Below, one piece after another: positions 35,863-43,510 of a DNA stretch of 64,000 nt (the stretch's first letter is position 1; each line of letters starts with the position of its first letter). Made by a program: the position numbers and the translations under genes. A model generated the notes under the pieces. It saw only the letters and a list, made by a program, of their open reading frames with translations, was not told the origin of the DNA and ran no database searches. This DNA comes from Streptomyces sp. ACA25 (GTDB taxonomy: Bacteria > Actinomycetota > Actinomycetes > Streptomycetales > Streptomycetaceae). The stretch covers positions 37,888 to 101,887 of the forward strand of contig NZ_JAQKPV010000016.1 in the NCBI RefSeq assembly GCF_028200735.1, read 5' to 3'.

Positions 35863-35868
35863 ATTGTG
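35863..35868 (-). promoter_or_regulatory. Putative -10 element upstream of YchJ-like gene
   Basis: CACAAT on the minus strand, 6 nt before the ATG. Weaker than the TAnnnT boxes of the other leaderless candidates. Confidence 0.25.
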
Positions 35869-36044
35869 CGCGCCCGCCCCGGCGGTTGTTTGTCCCGGCC
35901 GGGTCCGGGAAGCCGTACGGTGAGCGAAACGGAGGAAACTGCGGGAAATCCCCCGGGGCGCGCCACTGACGCATCCGGCGCGGGTGCCCGCGCCGCCGGC
36001 GACAACGGGGCGGCCTGCGGTAACCGCGAAGGAGGTGGGCGAGC

Positions 36045-36542
36045 ATGTCCGACGAGGCGAGGGGTGACGCGGTCTACCAGCCGATGGACTCCGACGGCCA
36101 GGACCGTCCCGACGACCCGGACCTGGAGAACGAGCTGGGCAGACAGGGGATGGACCGGACGCTGGACGAGGGCTACTCACCGCCCGAGAAGCCCCTCGCG
36201 GTGAACCGTCACGGCACCACGGCGCGTGAGCAGCGGGAGGGCCAGTCGCTCGACCAGCGGCTGGCCGAGGAGATGCCCGAGGTCGGGGAGACCGAGGGCG
36301 ACGGGATCGGCGACCAGCCGGGCATGGCCGGAGAGCCGGTGGACGAGGAAGCCGGTGACGAGCGGTCGGGACGGCTGGTCGGCTCCGACGAGGGGTTTCC
36401 GGGCCGGGGCGACGACGTGTTCGCCCGGGACGTGGGTATCGACGGCGGGGCAGCGTCGGCGGAGGAGGCAGCGGTTCACGTGATCCCGGAGGACGACGAA
36501 AGTGACCTCACCTCCGGTCCCCCGCCGGGCCGCAGGCCGTGA
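36045..36542 (+). CDS. DUF5709-like acidic protein
   Basis: A 165-residue very acidic, probably disordered cytoplasmic protein. Segments such as YQPMDSDGQDRPDDPDLENE, DRTLDEGYSPPEKPLAVNRH and TAREQREGQSLDQRLAEEMP match a family common in actinomycetes and known only as DUF5709. No catalytic motif or membrane segment. AAGGAGGTG lies upstream of the ATG. Role unknown; similar small acidic proteins are often stress-linked, which is only a guess here. Confidence 0.82.
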   Translation: MSDEARGDAVYQPMDSDGQDRPDDPDLENELGRQGMDRTLDEGYSPPEKPLAVNRHGTTAREQREGQSLDQRLAEEMPEVGETEGDGIGDQPGMAGEPVDEEAGDERSGRLVGSDEGFPGRGDDVFARDVGIDGGAASAEEAAVHVIPEDDESDLTSGPPPGRRP

Positions 36543-36551
36543 CAGCCACGG

Positions 36552-36575
36552 GCCCGGCCTTCGCGGAGGCCGGGC
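36552..36575. terminator. Bidirectional hairpin between convergent genes
   Basis: GCCCGGCCT and AGGCCGGGC form a 9-bp stem with a 6-nt loop exactly between the stops of the DUF5709 and DUF4032 genes. Confidence 0.7.
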
Positions 36576-37790
36576 TCACGGCTCGGGTGGCGGGGCGGGG
36601 GCGGTGCGCAGGTAGTCCTCGATGGTGGCCTCCATGCCTATGTCGTGGTGTGCCCGCTCGGACAGGCGCAGGCGGTGTGCCAGCAATTCGTGGTAGAGCT
36701 GCGCGGTGTCGGCCGCCTCGATCAGTTCCCTGGGCAGGGCCCGGACCGCGGGCCGGTACACCTCACGGACCCAGCGGTGGGCCAGGACCTCCGGGCGGGC
36801 CCCCAGGGGGTCGCCCGGGGCGTAGTCGTCCTGGGTGGCCATCCAGTGCTCGAGGTCGTTCAGCAGGCTGCGCGCCTGGTTCTCCTCGGCGTCCAGGCCG
36901 GTGAGCCGCAGGAGTTGACGCTGGTGGTGACCGGCGTCGACGACCTTGGGGAGGAAGGTGACCGAGTCGCCGTCGGGGGAACGCTGGATCTGCATCTCGG
37001 CGACGTCGAAGCCGAGATCGTTCAGCCGCCGGATGCGCCGGTCGATGTAGTGGCGCTTCTGCTGCGGATAGATGGAGGTGCGGGTCAGCTCGTGCCACAG
37101 CTCGCCGTACCGTTCGACCGTTGCCTCACCGAAGGGCACCGGGTTGACGGAGGGGTGCAGGGAGCCGCCGGCCTCCAGGTCCATCAGCTCGCCGGCGATG
37201 TTCACCCGGGCGACCTCGAGGTCGTACTCACGCTGCCCGCGCGTGAGGGTCGGCTGGATCTGGCCGGTCTCGGCATCCACCAGGTACGCCGCGTAGGCGC
37301 CCGCGTCGCGGCGGAAGAGGGTGTTGGAGAGCGAGCAGTCACCCCAGGCGAAACCGCTCAGATGCAGGCGGACCAGCAGCACGGCGAGTGCGTCGAGCAA
37401 CCGCTTGACCGTGGTGGGACGCATCGTCGTCTCGAACATCGACCGGTACGGCTGCGAGCCTTTCAGCCGCCGGGTGATCAGGACCGGTTCGAGCGGCTCG
37501 CCCCGGGAGTCGGCCCGCCCGGTGACGACTGCCACCGGGTCGACGGCCGGCACGCTGAGCCGGTCGAGGTCGCGCAGCAGCCCGTACTCCCGAACGGCAG
37601 CCCATTCAGCGACTTCCTTGACGGCGAACACCTCGCCGCCCGCTCGAGCGAAGCGGACGACGTGCCGGGAGATGCCGCGCGGGAGAGCGACCAGGTGTTC
37701 CTCGGGCCAGTCCACCAGCGGGATGTCCCACGGCAGATCGAGGAGGGTCGCCGGGTGCTCCGGGGACGTCGCGGTGATCTGTAGTTCCAT
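36576..37790 (-). CDS. DUF4032 protein with kinase-like fold
   Basis: A 404-residue soluble protein. The N-terminal ~200 residues look like an LPS-kinase/RIO-type kinase: a lysine in VFAVKEVAEW, an HLSGFAWGDCSLSNTLF segment in the catalytic-loop position and YLVDAETGQ in the DFG position. The C-terminal half (YPQQKRHYIDRRIRRLNDLG then AEMQIQRSPDGDSVTFLPKV) is the DUF4032 domain. The family occurs in actinobacteria; a role is not established. Start ATG at 37790. It is transcribed away from the LacI gene, so it might share control by the GAAA/TTTC sites in the gap. Confidence 0.88.
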   Translation of the reverse strand: MELQITATSPEHPATLLDLPWDIPLVDWPEEHLVALPRGISRHVVRFARAGGEVFAVKEVAEWAAVREYGLLRDLDRLSVPAVDPVAVVTGRADSRGEPLEPVLITRRLKGSQPYRSMFETTMRPTTVKRLLDALAVLLVRLHLSGFAWGDCSLSNTLFRRDAGAYAAYLVDAETGQIQPTLTRGQREYDLEVARVNIAGELMDLEAGGSLHPSVNPVPFGEATVERYGELWHELTRTSIYPQQKRHYIDRRIRRLNDLGFDVAEMQIQRSPDGDSVTFLPKVVDAGHHQRQLLRLTGLDAEENQARSLLNDLEHWMATQDDYAPGDPLGARPEVLAHRWVREVYRPAVRALPRELIEAADTAQLYHELLAHRLRLSERAHHDIGMEATIEDYLRTAPAPPPEP

Positions 37791-37889
37791 GGGCCCAGTC
37801 TGCGCCCGGTGCTGCCCGGCCCAGCGGCTGCCCCCCGTCCTGCCCCCGCGCGGAAGATCGGGAACGCCCCCGCATCCGCCCGAATGGGT

Positions 37890-37900
37890 TGAAATTTTCG
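37890..37900. promoter_or_regulatory. Operator-like TGAAATTTTCG upstream of LacI gene
   Basis: TGAAATTTTCG has GAAA and TTTC half-sites around one central base. It differs by one base from TGAAAGTTTCG at the importer promoter (45557). A further TTCGG-7 bp-CCGAA repeat follows at 37897-37913. Confidence 0.5.
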
Positions 37901-38011
37901 GCTGAATACCGAAGCTTTCGTCCTACGGAGGGTGCCCGTGTCACTTCGGAGAGGTGCGCGGATGCGTGGAGAACACAGTCCGGGGCGCAATGCTGCCGCG
38001 AGGCATCCGGG

Positions 38012-38032
38012 CCGAAACCTTTCGGTTAAACT
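38012..38032 (+). promoter_or_regulatory. LacI gene promoter/operator
   Basis: CCGAAACCTTTCGG (38012-38025) is a perfect 14-bp palindrome that abuts the -10-like TAAACT (38027-38032). The ATG follows 7 nt later, so the transcript is probably leaderless and the palindrome is well placed for autorepression. Confidence 0.6.
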
Positions 38033-38039
38033 CCCGTCC

Positions 38040-39053
38040 ATGGCAGCTAAGAGGCGGGTGACGATCGCCCTCATCGCCGAGGAGGCCGGGGTTTCCATCC
38101 CGACGGTCTCCAAGGTCATCAACGGTCGTCCCGAAGTGGCTCTCGAAACCCGGCGACGGGTCGAGCAGATGCTGCACAAACACAACTACCAGCGGCGGGT
38201 CAGCCAGGACGACGAGCCGGCCGGCCTGATCGATCTCGTGTTCGCGGAGATCGAGAGCCCGTGGGCCATGGAGCTCATCCGCGGCGCGGAGAGCGCTGCC
38301 CACGACGCGGGGGCCAGCGTCGTCATCTCCGTGCTGCACACGCACGCCGGCCCCGGCCGGGACTGGCTGGAGCGGATCGCGGCCCGGCGCACCGACGGGG
38401 TGGTGATCGTGGCCTCCCGGTTGTCGGGTGCCGTGCAGGCCCAGCTCGCCGCACGGTCGCTCCCCTTCGTGGTGGTGGATCCCGAGGGTGAGCCGGCGGC
38501 CGGGGTGGTCTCGGTGGGCGCGACGAACTGGAACGGCGGCCTGGCCGCCACCCGCCACCTGCTGGAGCTCGGTCACCGGCGGATCGGCATGGTGAGCGGA
38601 CCGGCGGACATGCTCTGCAGCCAGGCCCGCATCGACGGCTACCGCGCGGCCCTGGAGACCACGGGCCTGGTGGTGGCTCCCGAGCTCATCCGCCGCGGCA
38701 CCTTCCTGGTGGACTCCGGGCACGACCACGGCCACGCCCTGCTGTCCCTGGACGACCCGCCGACCGCCATCTTCGCGGGCAGCGATCTGCAGGCGTTCGG
38801 CGTGTTCGAAGCGGCCCGGCAGCGCGGCCTGCGGGTACCGGAGGATCTCAGCGTGGTGGGCTTCGACGATCTGCCGCTGTCCCGCTCCGCCTGGCCGCCG
38901 CTGACCACCGTCCGCCAGCCCCTGGTGGAGATGGCCGCGCTCGCCACCCGCACCGTGCTGGCCCTGGGCCGGGGTGAGATGCCCGGGACCAGCCGGGTCG
39001 AACTGGCCACCGAGCTCGTCGTCCGGGACAGCACCGCCGCGCCGCGCGGCTGA
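38040..39053 (+). CDS. LacI family transcriptional regulator
   Basis: A 337-residue repressor-type protein. The N-terminal helix-turn-helix reads VTIALIAEEAGVSIPTVSKV then INGRPEVALETRRRVEQML, as in LacI. The rest is a periplasmic-binding-like sensor: LIDLVFAEIESPWAMELIRG, DGVVIVASRLSG, the SVGATNWNGGLAATRHLLEL GHRRIG-type region, TAIFAGSDLQAFGVFEAARQ and DLSVVGFDDLPLSRSAWPPL. It probably binds a sugar made from the imported glycan. GAAA/TTTC palindromes occur at its own promoter and at the importer and GH30 promoters, so it likely represses all three. The ATG at 38040 has no ribosome site. Confidence 0.94.
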   Translation: MAAKRRVTIALIAEEAGVSIPTVSKVINGRPEVALETRRRVEQMLHKHNYQRRVSQDDEPAGLIDLVFAEIESPWAMELIRGAESAAHDAGASVVISVLHTHAGPGRDWLERIAARRTDGVVIVASRLSGAVQAQLAARSLPFVVVDPEGEPAAGVVSVGATNWNGGLAATRHLLELGHRRIGMVSGPADMLCSQARIDGYRAALETTGLVVAPELIRRGTFLVDSGHDHGHALLSLDDPPTAIFAGSDLQAFGVFEAARQRGLRVPEDLSVVGFDDLPLSRSAWPPLTTVRQPLVEMAALATRTVLALGRGEMPGTSRVELATELVVRDSTAAPRG

Positions 39054-39097
39054 CCGCTTCCGCCCGCTCGGCGGGGAGGCCGTGCGGGCGGAAGCGG
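39054..39097. terminator. Hairpin between LacI and importer genes
   Basis: CCGCTTCCGCCCGC (39054-39067) and GCGGGCGGAAGCGG (39084-39097) are perfect 14-bp complements with a 16-nt loop, between convergent stops. Confidence 0.8.
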
Positions 39098-39113
39098 AGG
39101 CGAAAAGGGAAAG

Positions 39114-40136
39114 CTAGACGCCCGCGAGGTCCAGTTCCCCGGCGAAGTGGCAGGCCGACCTGCGGGTGCCGGAGATGTTCAGCAGCTCCGGTTCACCTCC
39201 CGGTACGGCACAGGTCTCCTTTCTGACGTAGTGGCAGCGGGTGTGGAAGGTGCAGCCCGGGGGCGGGGCGGCCGGATCGGGCAGGTCGTCGGAGAGACGC
39301 AGGCGCCGGCCCACGCCGCGCAGCCGGGGATCGGGGCGGGGCACGGCGGACAGCAGCGCCTCGGTGTAGGGGTGCCGGGGCCGTCCGTACAGCTCCTCGG
39401 TCTCCGCGATCTCCACGATCCTGCCGAGGTACATGACAGCGACCCGGTCGCAGATGTTCTCCACCACCGACAGGTCGTGCGAAATGAACAGATAGGTCAG
39501 GTCAAGCTCCCCCTGCAGGTCGCGCAGCAGGTTGAGGATGGAGGCCCGTACCGATACGTCCAGGGCGGAGACCGGTTCGTCGGCGACGACCAGGCGGGGC
39601 CGCATGATCAGCGCCCGGGCGATGTTCACCCGCTGCCGTTCGCCTCCCGAGAAGGCGTGCGGATACCGGCGCATGTAGCCCGGGGGCAGGCCGACCAGGT
39701 CAAGCATCTCGGCCACCCGGTGCTCCAGTTCGGAGCCCTGCGCCACCCGGTTGTTCCGCAGCGGGTCGCCGATGATGTCCAGCAGGGTCATCCGGGGGTT
39801 GAGCGAGGAGAAAGGGTCCTGGAAGACGAGCCGCACCTCCTGCTGGTAGGGGCGGAGGTCACGGGTGGACAGGGCTGCCAGGTCCACGGTGCGGCCTGCT
39901 GCGTCCCGGTAGTCGATCACTCCGGAGGTCGGTGTCAGGGTGCGCACGATGCAGCGGCCCAGGGTGGTCTTCCCGCAGCCGGACTCGCCGACCAGTCCCA
40001 GGGTCTCCCCCGGCCGGATGGACAGGTCGACGCCGTCGACGGCCCGCACCCGGCCGACCGTGCGGCCGAACATGCCGCGTCTGATGGGGTACTGCATGCG
40101 CAGTCCGCGGACGTCCAGTACCGGTTGCTCAGCCAC
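39114..40136 (-). CDS. Opp-type ABC importer ATPase (OppF-like)
   Basis: A 340-residue ATPase of the oligopeptide/oligosaccharide importer class. Walker A GESGCGKTT, Q-loop RLVFQDPFSSLNPRMTLLDI, signature FSGGERQRVNIARAL, Walker B LVVADEPVSALDVS, switch His in FISHDLSVVEN. The Opp C-terminal cysteine region is present (GCTFHTRCHYVRKETCAVPG). It starts GTG at 40136 inside the end of the OppD-like gene (8-bp overlap) and is last in the five-gene transporter series. Confidence 0.95.
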   Translation of the reverse strand: MAEQPVLDVRGLRMQYPIRRGMFGRTVGRVRAVDGVDLSIRPGETLGLVGESGCGKTTLGRCIVRTLTPTSGVIDYRDAAGRTVDLAALSTRDLRPYQQEVRLVFQDPFSSLNPRMTLLDIIGDPLRNNRVAQGSELEHRVAEMLDLVGLPPGYMRRYPHAFSGGERQRVNIARALIMRPRLVVADEPVSALDVSVRASILNLLRDLQGELDLTYLFISHDLSVVENICDRVAVMYLGRIVEIAETEELYGRPRHPYTEALLSAVPRPDPRLRGVGRRLRLSDDLPDPAAPPPGCTFHTRCHYVRKETCAVPGGEPELLNISGTRRSACHFAGELDLAGV

Positions 40137-41286
40137 CGGATCCCACCTCTCTCTCGTCCGGCCCGTCGTGGGGCATGTCGTGGCCGGTGTCCTGGCCCGC
40201 CAGCAGCCCTTCCCGGGCCTGTTCCTCCGGGAGGTCTGCCCCGGGGCCGTGGCTGCCGTGCAGTACGCACCGCACGGTGCGGCCTTCCCCGAAGGCCACT
40301 TCCGGTGGCTCGGACACGTCGCACACCCCGGCGACGGAGCTGTCGCACCGCGGGCTGAAGGGACAGCCGGCGGTCCGCTCCGAGGGGTGCGGGACGCGGC
40401 CCCGGATCTGGTGCAGGCGCTGCCCCCGGCCGTGCCCCATGGCGGGTACGGAGGCCAGCAGCGCCTGCGTGTAGGGATGCTTGGGGTCGTGGAAGATCTC
40501 GTCGACGCTGCCCCGTTCGACCACCGTCCCCAGGTACATCACCACCACCTCGTCGGCGATCTCGGCGACCACCCCCAGGTCATGGGTGATGAACACGACC
40601 GACATCCCGGTGCTCTCCTGCAGGCCGGAGAGGAGGTCGAGGATGCGCGCCTGGATCGTCACGTCCAGAGCCGTGGTCGGCTCATCGGCGATCAGCAGGT
40701 CGGGGCCGCAGGCGAGCGCGATGGCGATCATCACGCGCTGGCACATACCGCCGGACAGCTGGAAGGAGTAGGAGTCGATGCGCTGCTCCGGCTGGGGGAT
40801 TCCCACCTTGCGGAGCATCGCGAGCGCGTGCTCGCGTGCCTCGGCCTTGCTGACCGGCATGTGCAGCCTGATGGTCTCCATCAGCTGGTCACCGACGGTG
40901 TACATCGGTGAGAGCGACGCCATCGGCTCCTGGAAGACCATGGAGATCTCCGCCCCGCGGATCCGGCGGACGGCCTCGCCGTGCGGTGCGAGCTTCGCCA
41001 GGTCCACCGGCTCCGCGCGCCCTCCGCCCCGCCACAGGACGGAGCCCCCGACGACCTCCCCGGGCCGGTCCACCAGCCCGAGGACCGAGCGGGCGGTGAC
41101 GCTCTTGCCGCAGCCCGACTCGCCGACCACACAGACCGTGCGGCCGGCGCGCACGGTCAGGTCCACGCCGTCCACCGCCTTGACGACTCCGTCGTTGGTG
41201 GTGAAGTGCGTGCGCAGGCCGGATACTTCGAGGAGCGGCGGGCCGCCGCTCTCCCTCACCTGTTCTTCGTGGGAGGTGTCCCGCAT
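40129..41286 (-). CDS. Opp-type ABC importer ATPase (OppD-like)
   Basis: A 385-residue ATPase partner. Walker A VGESGCGKSVTARSVLG, Q-loop MVFQEPMASLSPMYTVGDQL, signature QLSGGMCQRVMIAIALACGP, Walker B LLIADEPTTALDVTI and switch His in FITHDLGVVAEIADE. The C-terminal region has the Opp/Dpp-type cysteines (CPFSPRCDSSVAGVCD). SGGMCQR instead of the common SGGMRQR is a small oddity in the signature. Start ATG at 41286, 18 bp after the permease gene. Confidence 0.95.
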   Translation of the reverse strand: MRDTSHEEQVRESGGPPLLEVSGLRTHFTTNDGVVKAVDGVDLTVRAGRTVCVVGESGCGKSVTARSVLGLVDRPGEVVGGSVLWRGGGRAEPVDLAKLAPHGEAVRRIRGAEISMVFQEPMASLSPMYTVGDQLMETIRLHMPVSKAEAREHALAMLRKVGIPQPEQRIDSYSFQLSGGMCQRVMIAIALACGPDLLIADEPTTALDVTIQARILDLLSGLQESTGMSVVFITHDLGVVAEIADEVVVMYLGTVVERGSVDEIFHDPKHPYTQALLASVPAMGHGRGQRLHQIRGRVPHPSERTAGCPFSPRCDSSVAGVCDVSEPPEVAFGEGRTVRCVLHGSHGPGADLPEEQAREGLLAGQDTGHDMPHDGPDEREVGSGG

Positions 41287-41304
41287 GTCCGGTACCTCAG
41301 CTCC

Positions 41305-42429
41305 TCATGTCCGATAGGGGTCGGCGGCGTCGCGCAGTCCGTCGCCGACGAAGTTGAGCGCCAGCACCACGACCACCACGAGCGCACCGGGCAGCAGCAG
41401 CCAGGGGGCCTGGTCGATGACCCGGACCGACGTGGCGTCGTTCAGCAGGACACCCAGGCTGACCACCGGTGGCCGCATGCCGAGGCCCAGCCAGCTCAGG
41501 GCGGTCTCCGCCAGAATGACGCCGGGGATGGACAGGGTCAGCGCCGCGATCAGATGGCTGGTGAACGACGGAAGCATGTGCCGGAACATCACCCGTTTCC
41601 GGCTCGCTCCGTCCAGCCAGGCCGAGGTGACGAAGTCCTCCTGGCGCAGCATGAGGAAGCGTCCGCGCACTTCTCTGGCGAGACTGGTCCAGGCGAGGAG
41701 GGAGAGGATCACACTGATCAGGAAGTATCTCTTGACGGGCCCGATGTCCACCGGGATCGCGGCCGTCATGCCCAGCCAGAGGGGCAGGGTCGGCACCGCC
41801 ATCACGAACTCGACGAACCGCTGGATGAGCGTGTCCACCCTGCCGCTGAAGTAGCCGGAGATGCCGCCCAGCACGACGCCGAGCATGAACGCGAACGCCA
41901 CCCCGACCAGCCCCACCGACAGGGAGACCCGGGTGGCATGGATCAGCCGGGACAGCTGGTCCCGCCCGACCCGGTCGGAGCCCAGGAGGTACATCGGCGC
42001 GTCGGGGTCGCTCGGGCCGATCAGATGACGCTCACTGGGGATGACCCCGAGCAGCTTGTAGGGCTCCCCCTTGGCGAAGAAGGTCAGCGGGATCTTGTCG
42101 TCCCGGTTCTCTTCGTAGCGGATCCGGAGGTCCTCGTCCTGCTCGAAGGAGTACCCGTAGACGTAGAGCCCGTCGGAGACACTGAAGCGCGGTGTCTGCG
42201 GGGGTGCGTAGGTGTACTCGGAGTTCAGCCGCCCGGTGCTGAAGGGAGCCAGGAACTCGGCGAAGACCACGACCAGGATGAACAGCAGGGTCGCCGCCGC
42301 GCCGGCCATGGCCAGCTTGTGCCTGCGGAAGCTCCGCCAGACCAGCCGGGTCTGGGAGGCGGATGCCTGCCCGCTGCCGGCCTCCGCGCTGTCCGGCTCA
42401 CCGGACGCGGGCAGTTGGACCTGGGTCAC
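41305..42429 (-). CDS. Opp-type ABC importer permease (OppC-like)
   Basis: A 374-residue inner-membrane protein. The N-terminal helix AMAGAAATLLFILVVVFAEF is followed by a long outside loop with GSDRVGRDQLSRLIHATRVS (the usual OppC entry). Later come five helices and the EAA-type loop VTSAWLDGASRKRVMFRHML. The end VVVVVLALNFVGDGLRDAADP is typical. The loop between helices 1 and 2 (about 100 residues) is longer than in peptide importers, as in carbohydrate-type members. GTG at 42429 follows GGGGGAG; a GTG 7 codons earlier lacks a site. Confidence 0.92.
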   Translation of the reverse strand: MTQVQLPASGEPDSAEAGSGQASASQTRLVWRSFRRHKLAMAGAAATLLFILVVVFAEFLAPFSTGRLNSEYTYAPPQTPRFSVSDGLYVYGYSFEQDEDLRIRYEENRDDKIPLTFFAKGEPYKLLGVIPSERHLIGPSDPDAPMYLLGSDRVGRDQLSRLIHATRVSLSVGLVGVAFAFMLGVVLGGISGYFSGRVDTLIQRFVEFVMAVPTLPLWLGMTAAIPVDIGPVKRYFLISVILSLLAWTSLAREVRGRFLMLRQEDFVTSAWLDGASRKRVMFRHMLPSFTSHLIAALTLSIPGVILAETALSWLGLGMRPPVVSLGVLLNDATSVRVIDQAPWLLLPGALVVVVVLALNFVGDGLRDAADPYRT

Positions 42430-42472
42430 GGTGTCTCCCCCGTCTTGCACCGGGTGGTGCGCTCGCTGGTCG

Positions 42473-43477
42473 TCACGTGGCGTTCCCTCCCTGGTTCAGG
42501 CGCACCCTCGGGTCGGTCCAGGCGAGCAGGAGGTCGGACACCAGCGTGCCGAGCACGGTCAGCACACTGATCACCATGATCAACGAGCCGGCCAGGTACA
42601 TGTCCTGCTGCCGCAGGGCGTTGAGCAGCAGCGGCCCGATGGTGGGCAGGCCGAGGAGCTGGCCGACGATGATGTCGCCCGCGAAGAGCCCTGGCAGCAC
42701 CCAGCCGACGGTCGAGATGAACGGGTTCATCGCCACCCGCAGCGGATACTTCACCAGCAGCCGGCGTTCGGGGACGCCGCGCGCCCTGGCCGCGACCACG
42801 TACGGCTTGCGCAGTTCGTCGAGCAGATTGGCGCGCAGGATGCGGATGAGGCCGGCCATGCCCGCGGTGCCCACGACCACGACCGGCAGCCAGAGGTGCT
42901 TGAGCGCGTCGATGAGCTTGCCCAGGTTCCATCCGGCGTCGCAGTACTCCGCGGAGCACAGCCCGGCGGGCACGTAGTCGAAGTACTTGAAGCCCAGGTA
43001 CATGAAGACCAGTGCGAGCAGGAAGTTCGGGGTGGCGAGGCCCAGGAATCCGATGGTGGTCGCCACGTAGTCGCCGACGGAGTACTGCTTGACGGCGGCG
43101 TACATGCCGATGGGGAAGGCCAGCACCCACGTGAACAGCAGGGCGGCCGTCGCGAGCAGGACGGTGTCCGCCAGCCGCTCCCCGATCAGTTCGGTGACCG
43201 GACGGTTGTACTCGAAGGAGATGCCCAGGTCTCCCTGGAAGAGCATCCCGGAGAGCCAGTACCAGTACTGGACCCAGATCGGTTGGTCCAGTCCGTAGGC
43301 GGCGCGGTACTGGGCTATCTCCTCTGCCCCGACCTGCAGCCCCTGTTGCCGGCGGTAGGCCACCAGGGAGGTGACGAAGTCGCCGGGCGGCAGGTTGATG
43401 ATCAGGAAGATGACCACGGACACCGCGAGGAGGGTGGGGATCGTGTAGAGGAGCCGCCGTGCCAGATAGCTCAGCAA
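42473..43477 (-). CDS. Opp-type ABC importer permease (OppB-like)
   Basis: A 334-residue permease with six helices. The start LLYTIPTLLAVSVVIFLIIN and LPPGDFVTSLVAYRRQQG are typical of the family, as are GDLGISFEYNRPVTELIGER and the EAA loop PYVVAARARGVPERRLLVKY. The start is TTG at 43477, supported by GGGAGG 6 nt upstream. The gene lies 33 bp after the binding-protein gene and 43 bp before the OppC-like start. Confidence 0.92.
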   Translation of the reverse strand: MLSYLARRLLYTIPTLLAVSVVIFLIINLPPGDFVTSLVAYRRQQGLQVGAEEIAQYRAAYGLDQPIWVQYWYWLSGMLFQGDLGISFEYNRPVTELIGERLADTVLLATAALLFTWVLAFPIGMYAAVKQYSVGDYVATTIGFLGLATPNFLLALVFMYLGFKYFDYVPAGLCSAEYCDAGWNLGKLIDALKHLWLPVVVVGTAGMAGLIRILRANLLDELRKPYVVAARARGVPERRLLVKYPLRVAMNPFISTVGWVLPGLFAGDIIVGQLLGLPTIGPLLLNALRQQDMYLAGSLIMVISVLTVLGTLVSDLLLAWTDPRVRLNQGGNAT

Positions 43478-43510
43478 CGGCGGCCTCCCGTTGACGTGCG
43501 CGTTGTCATG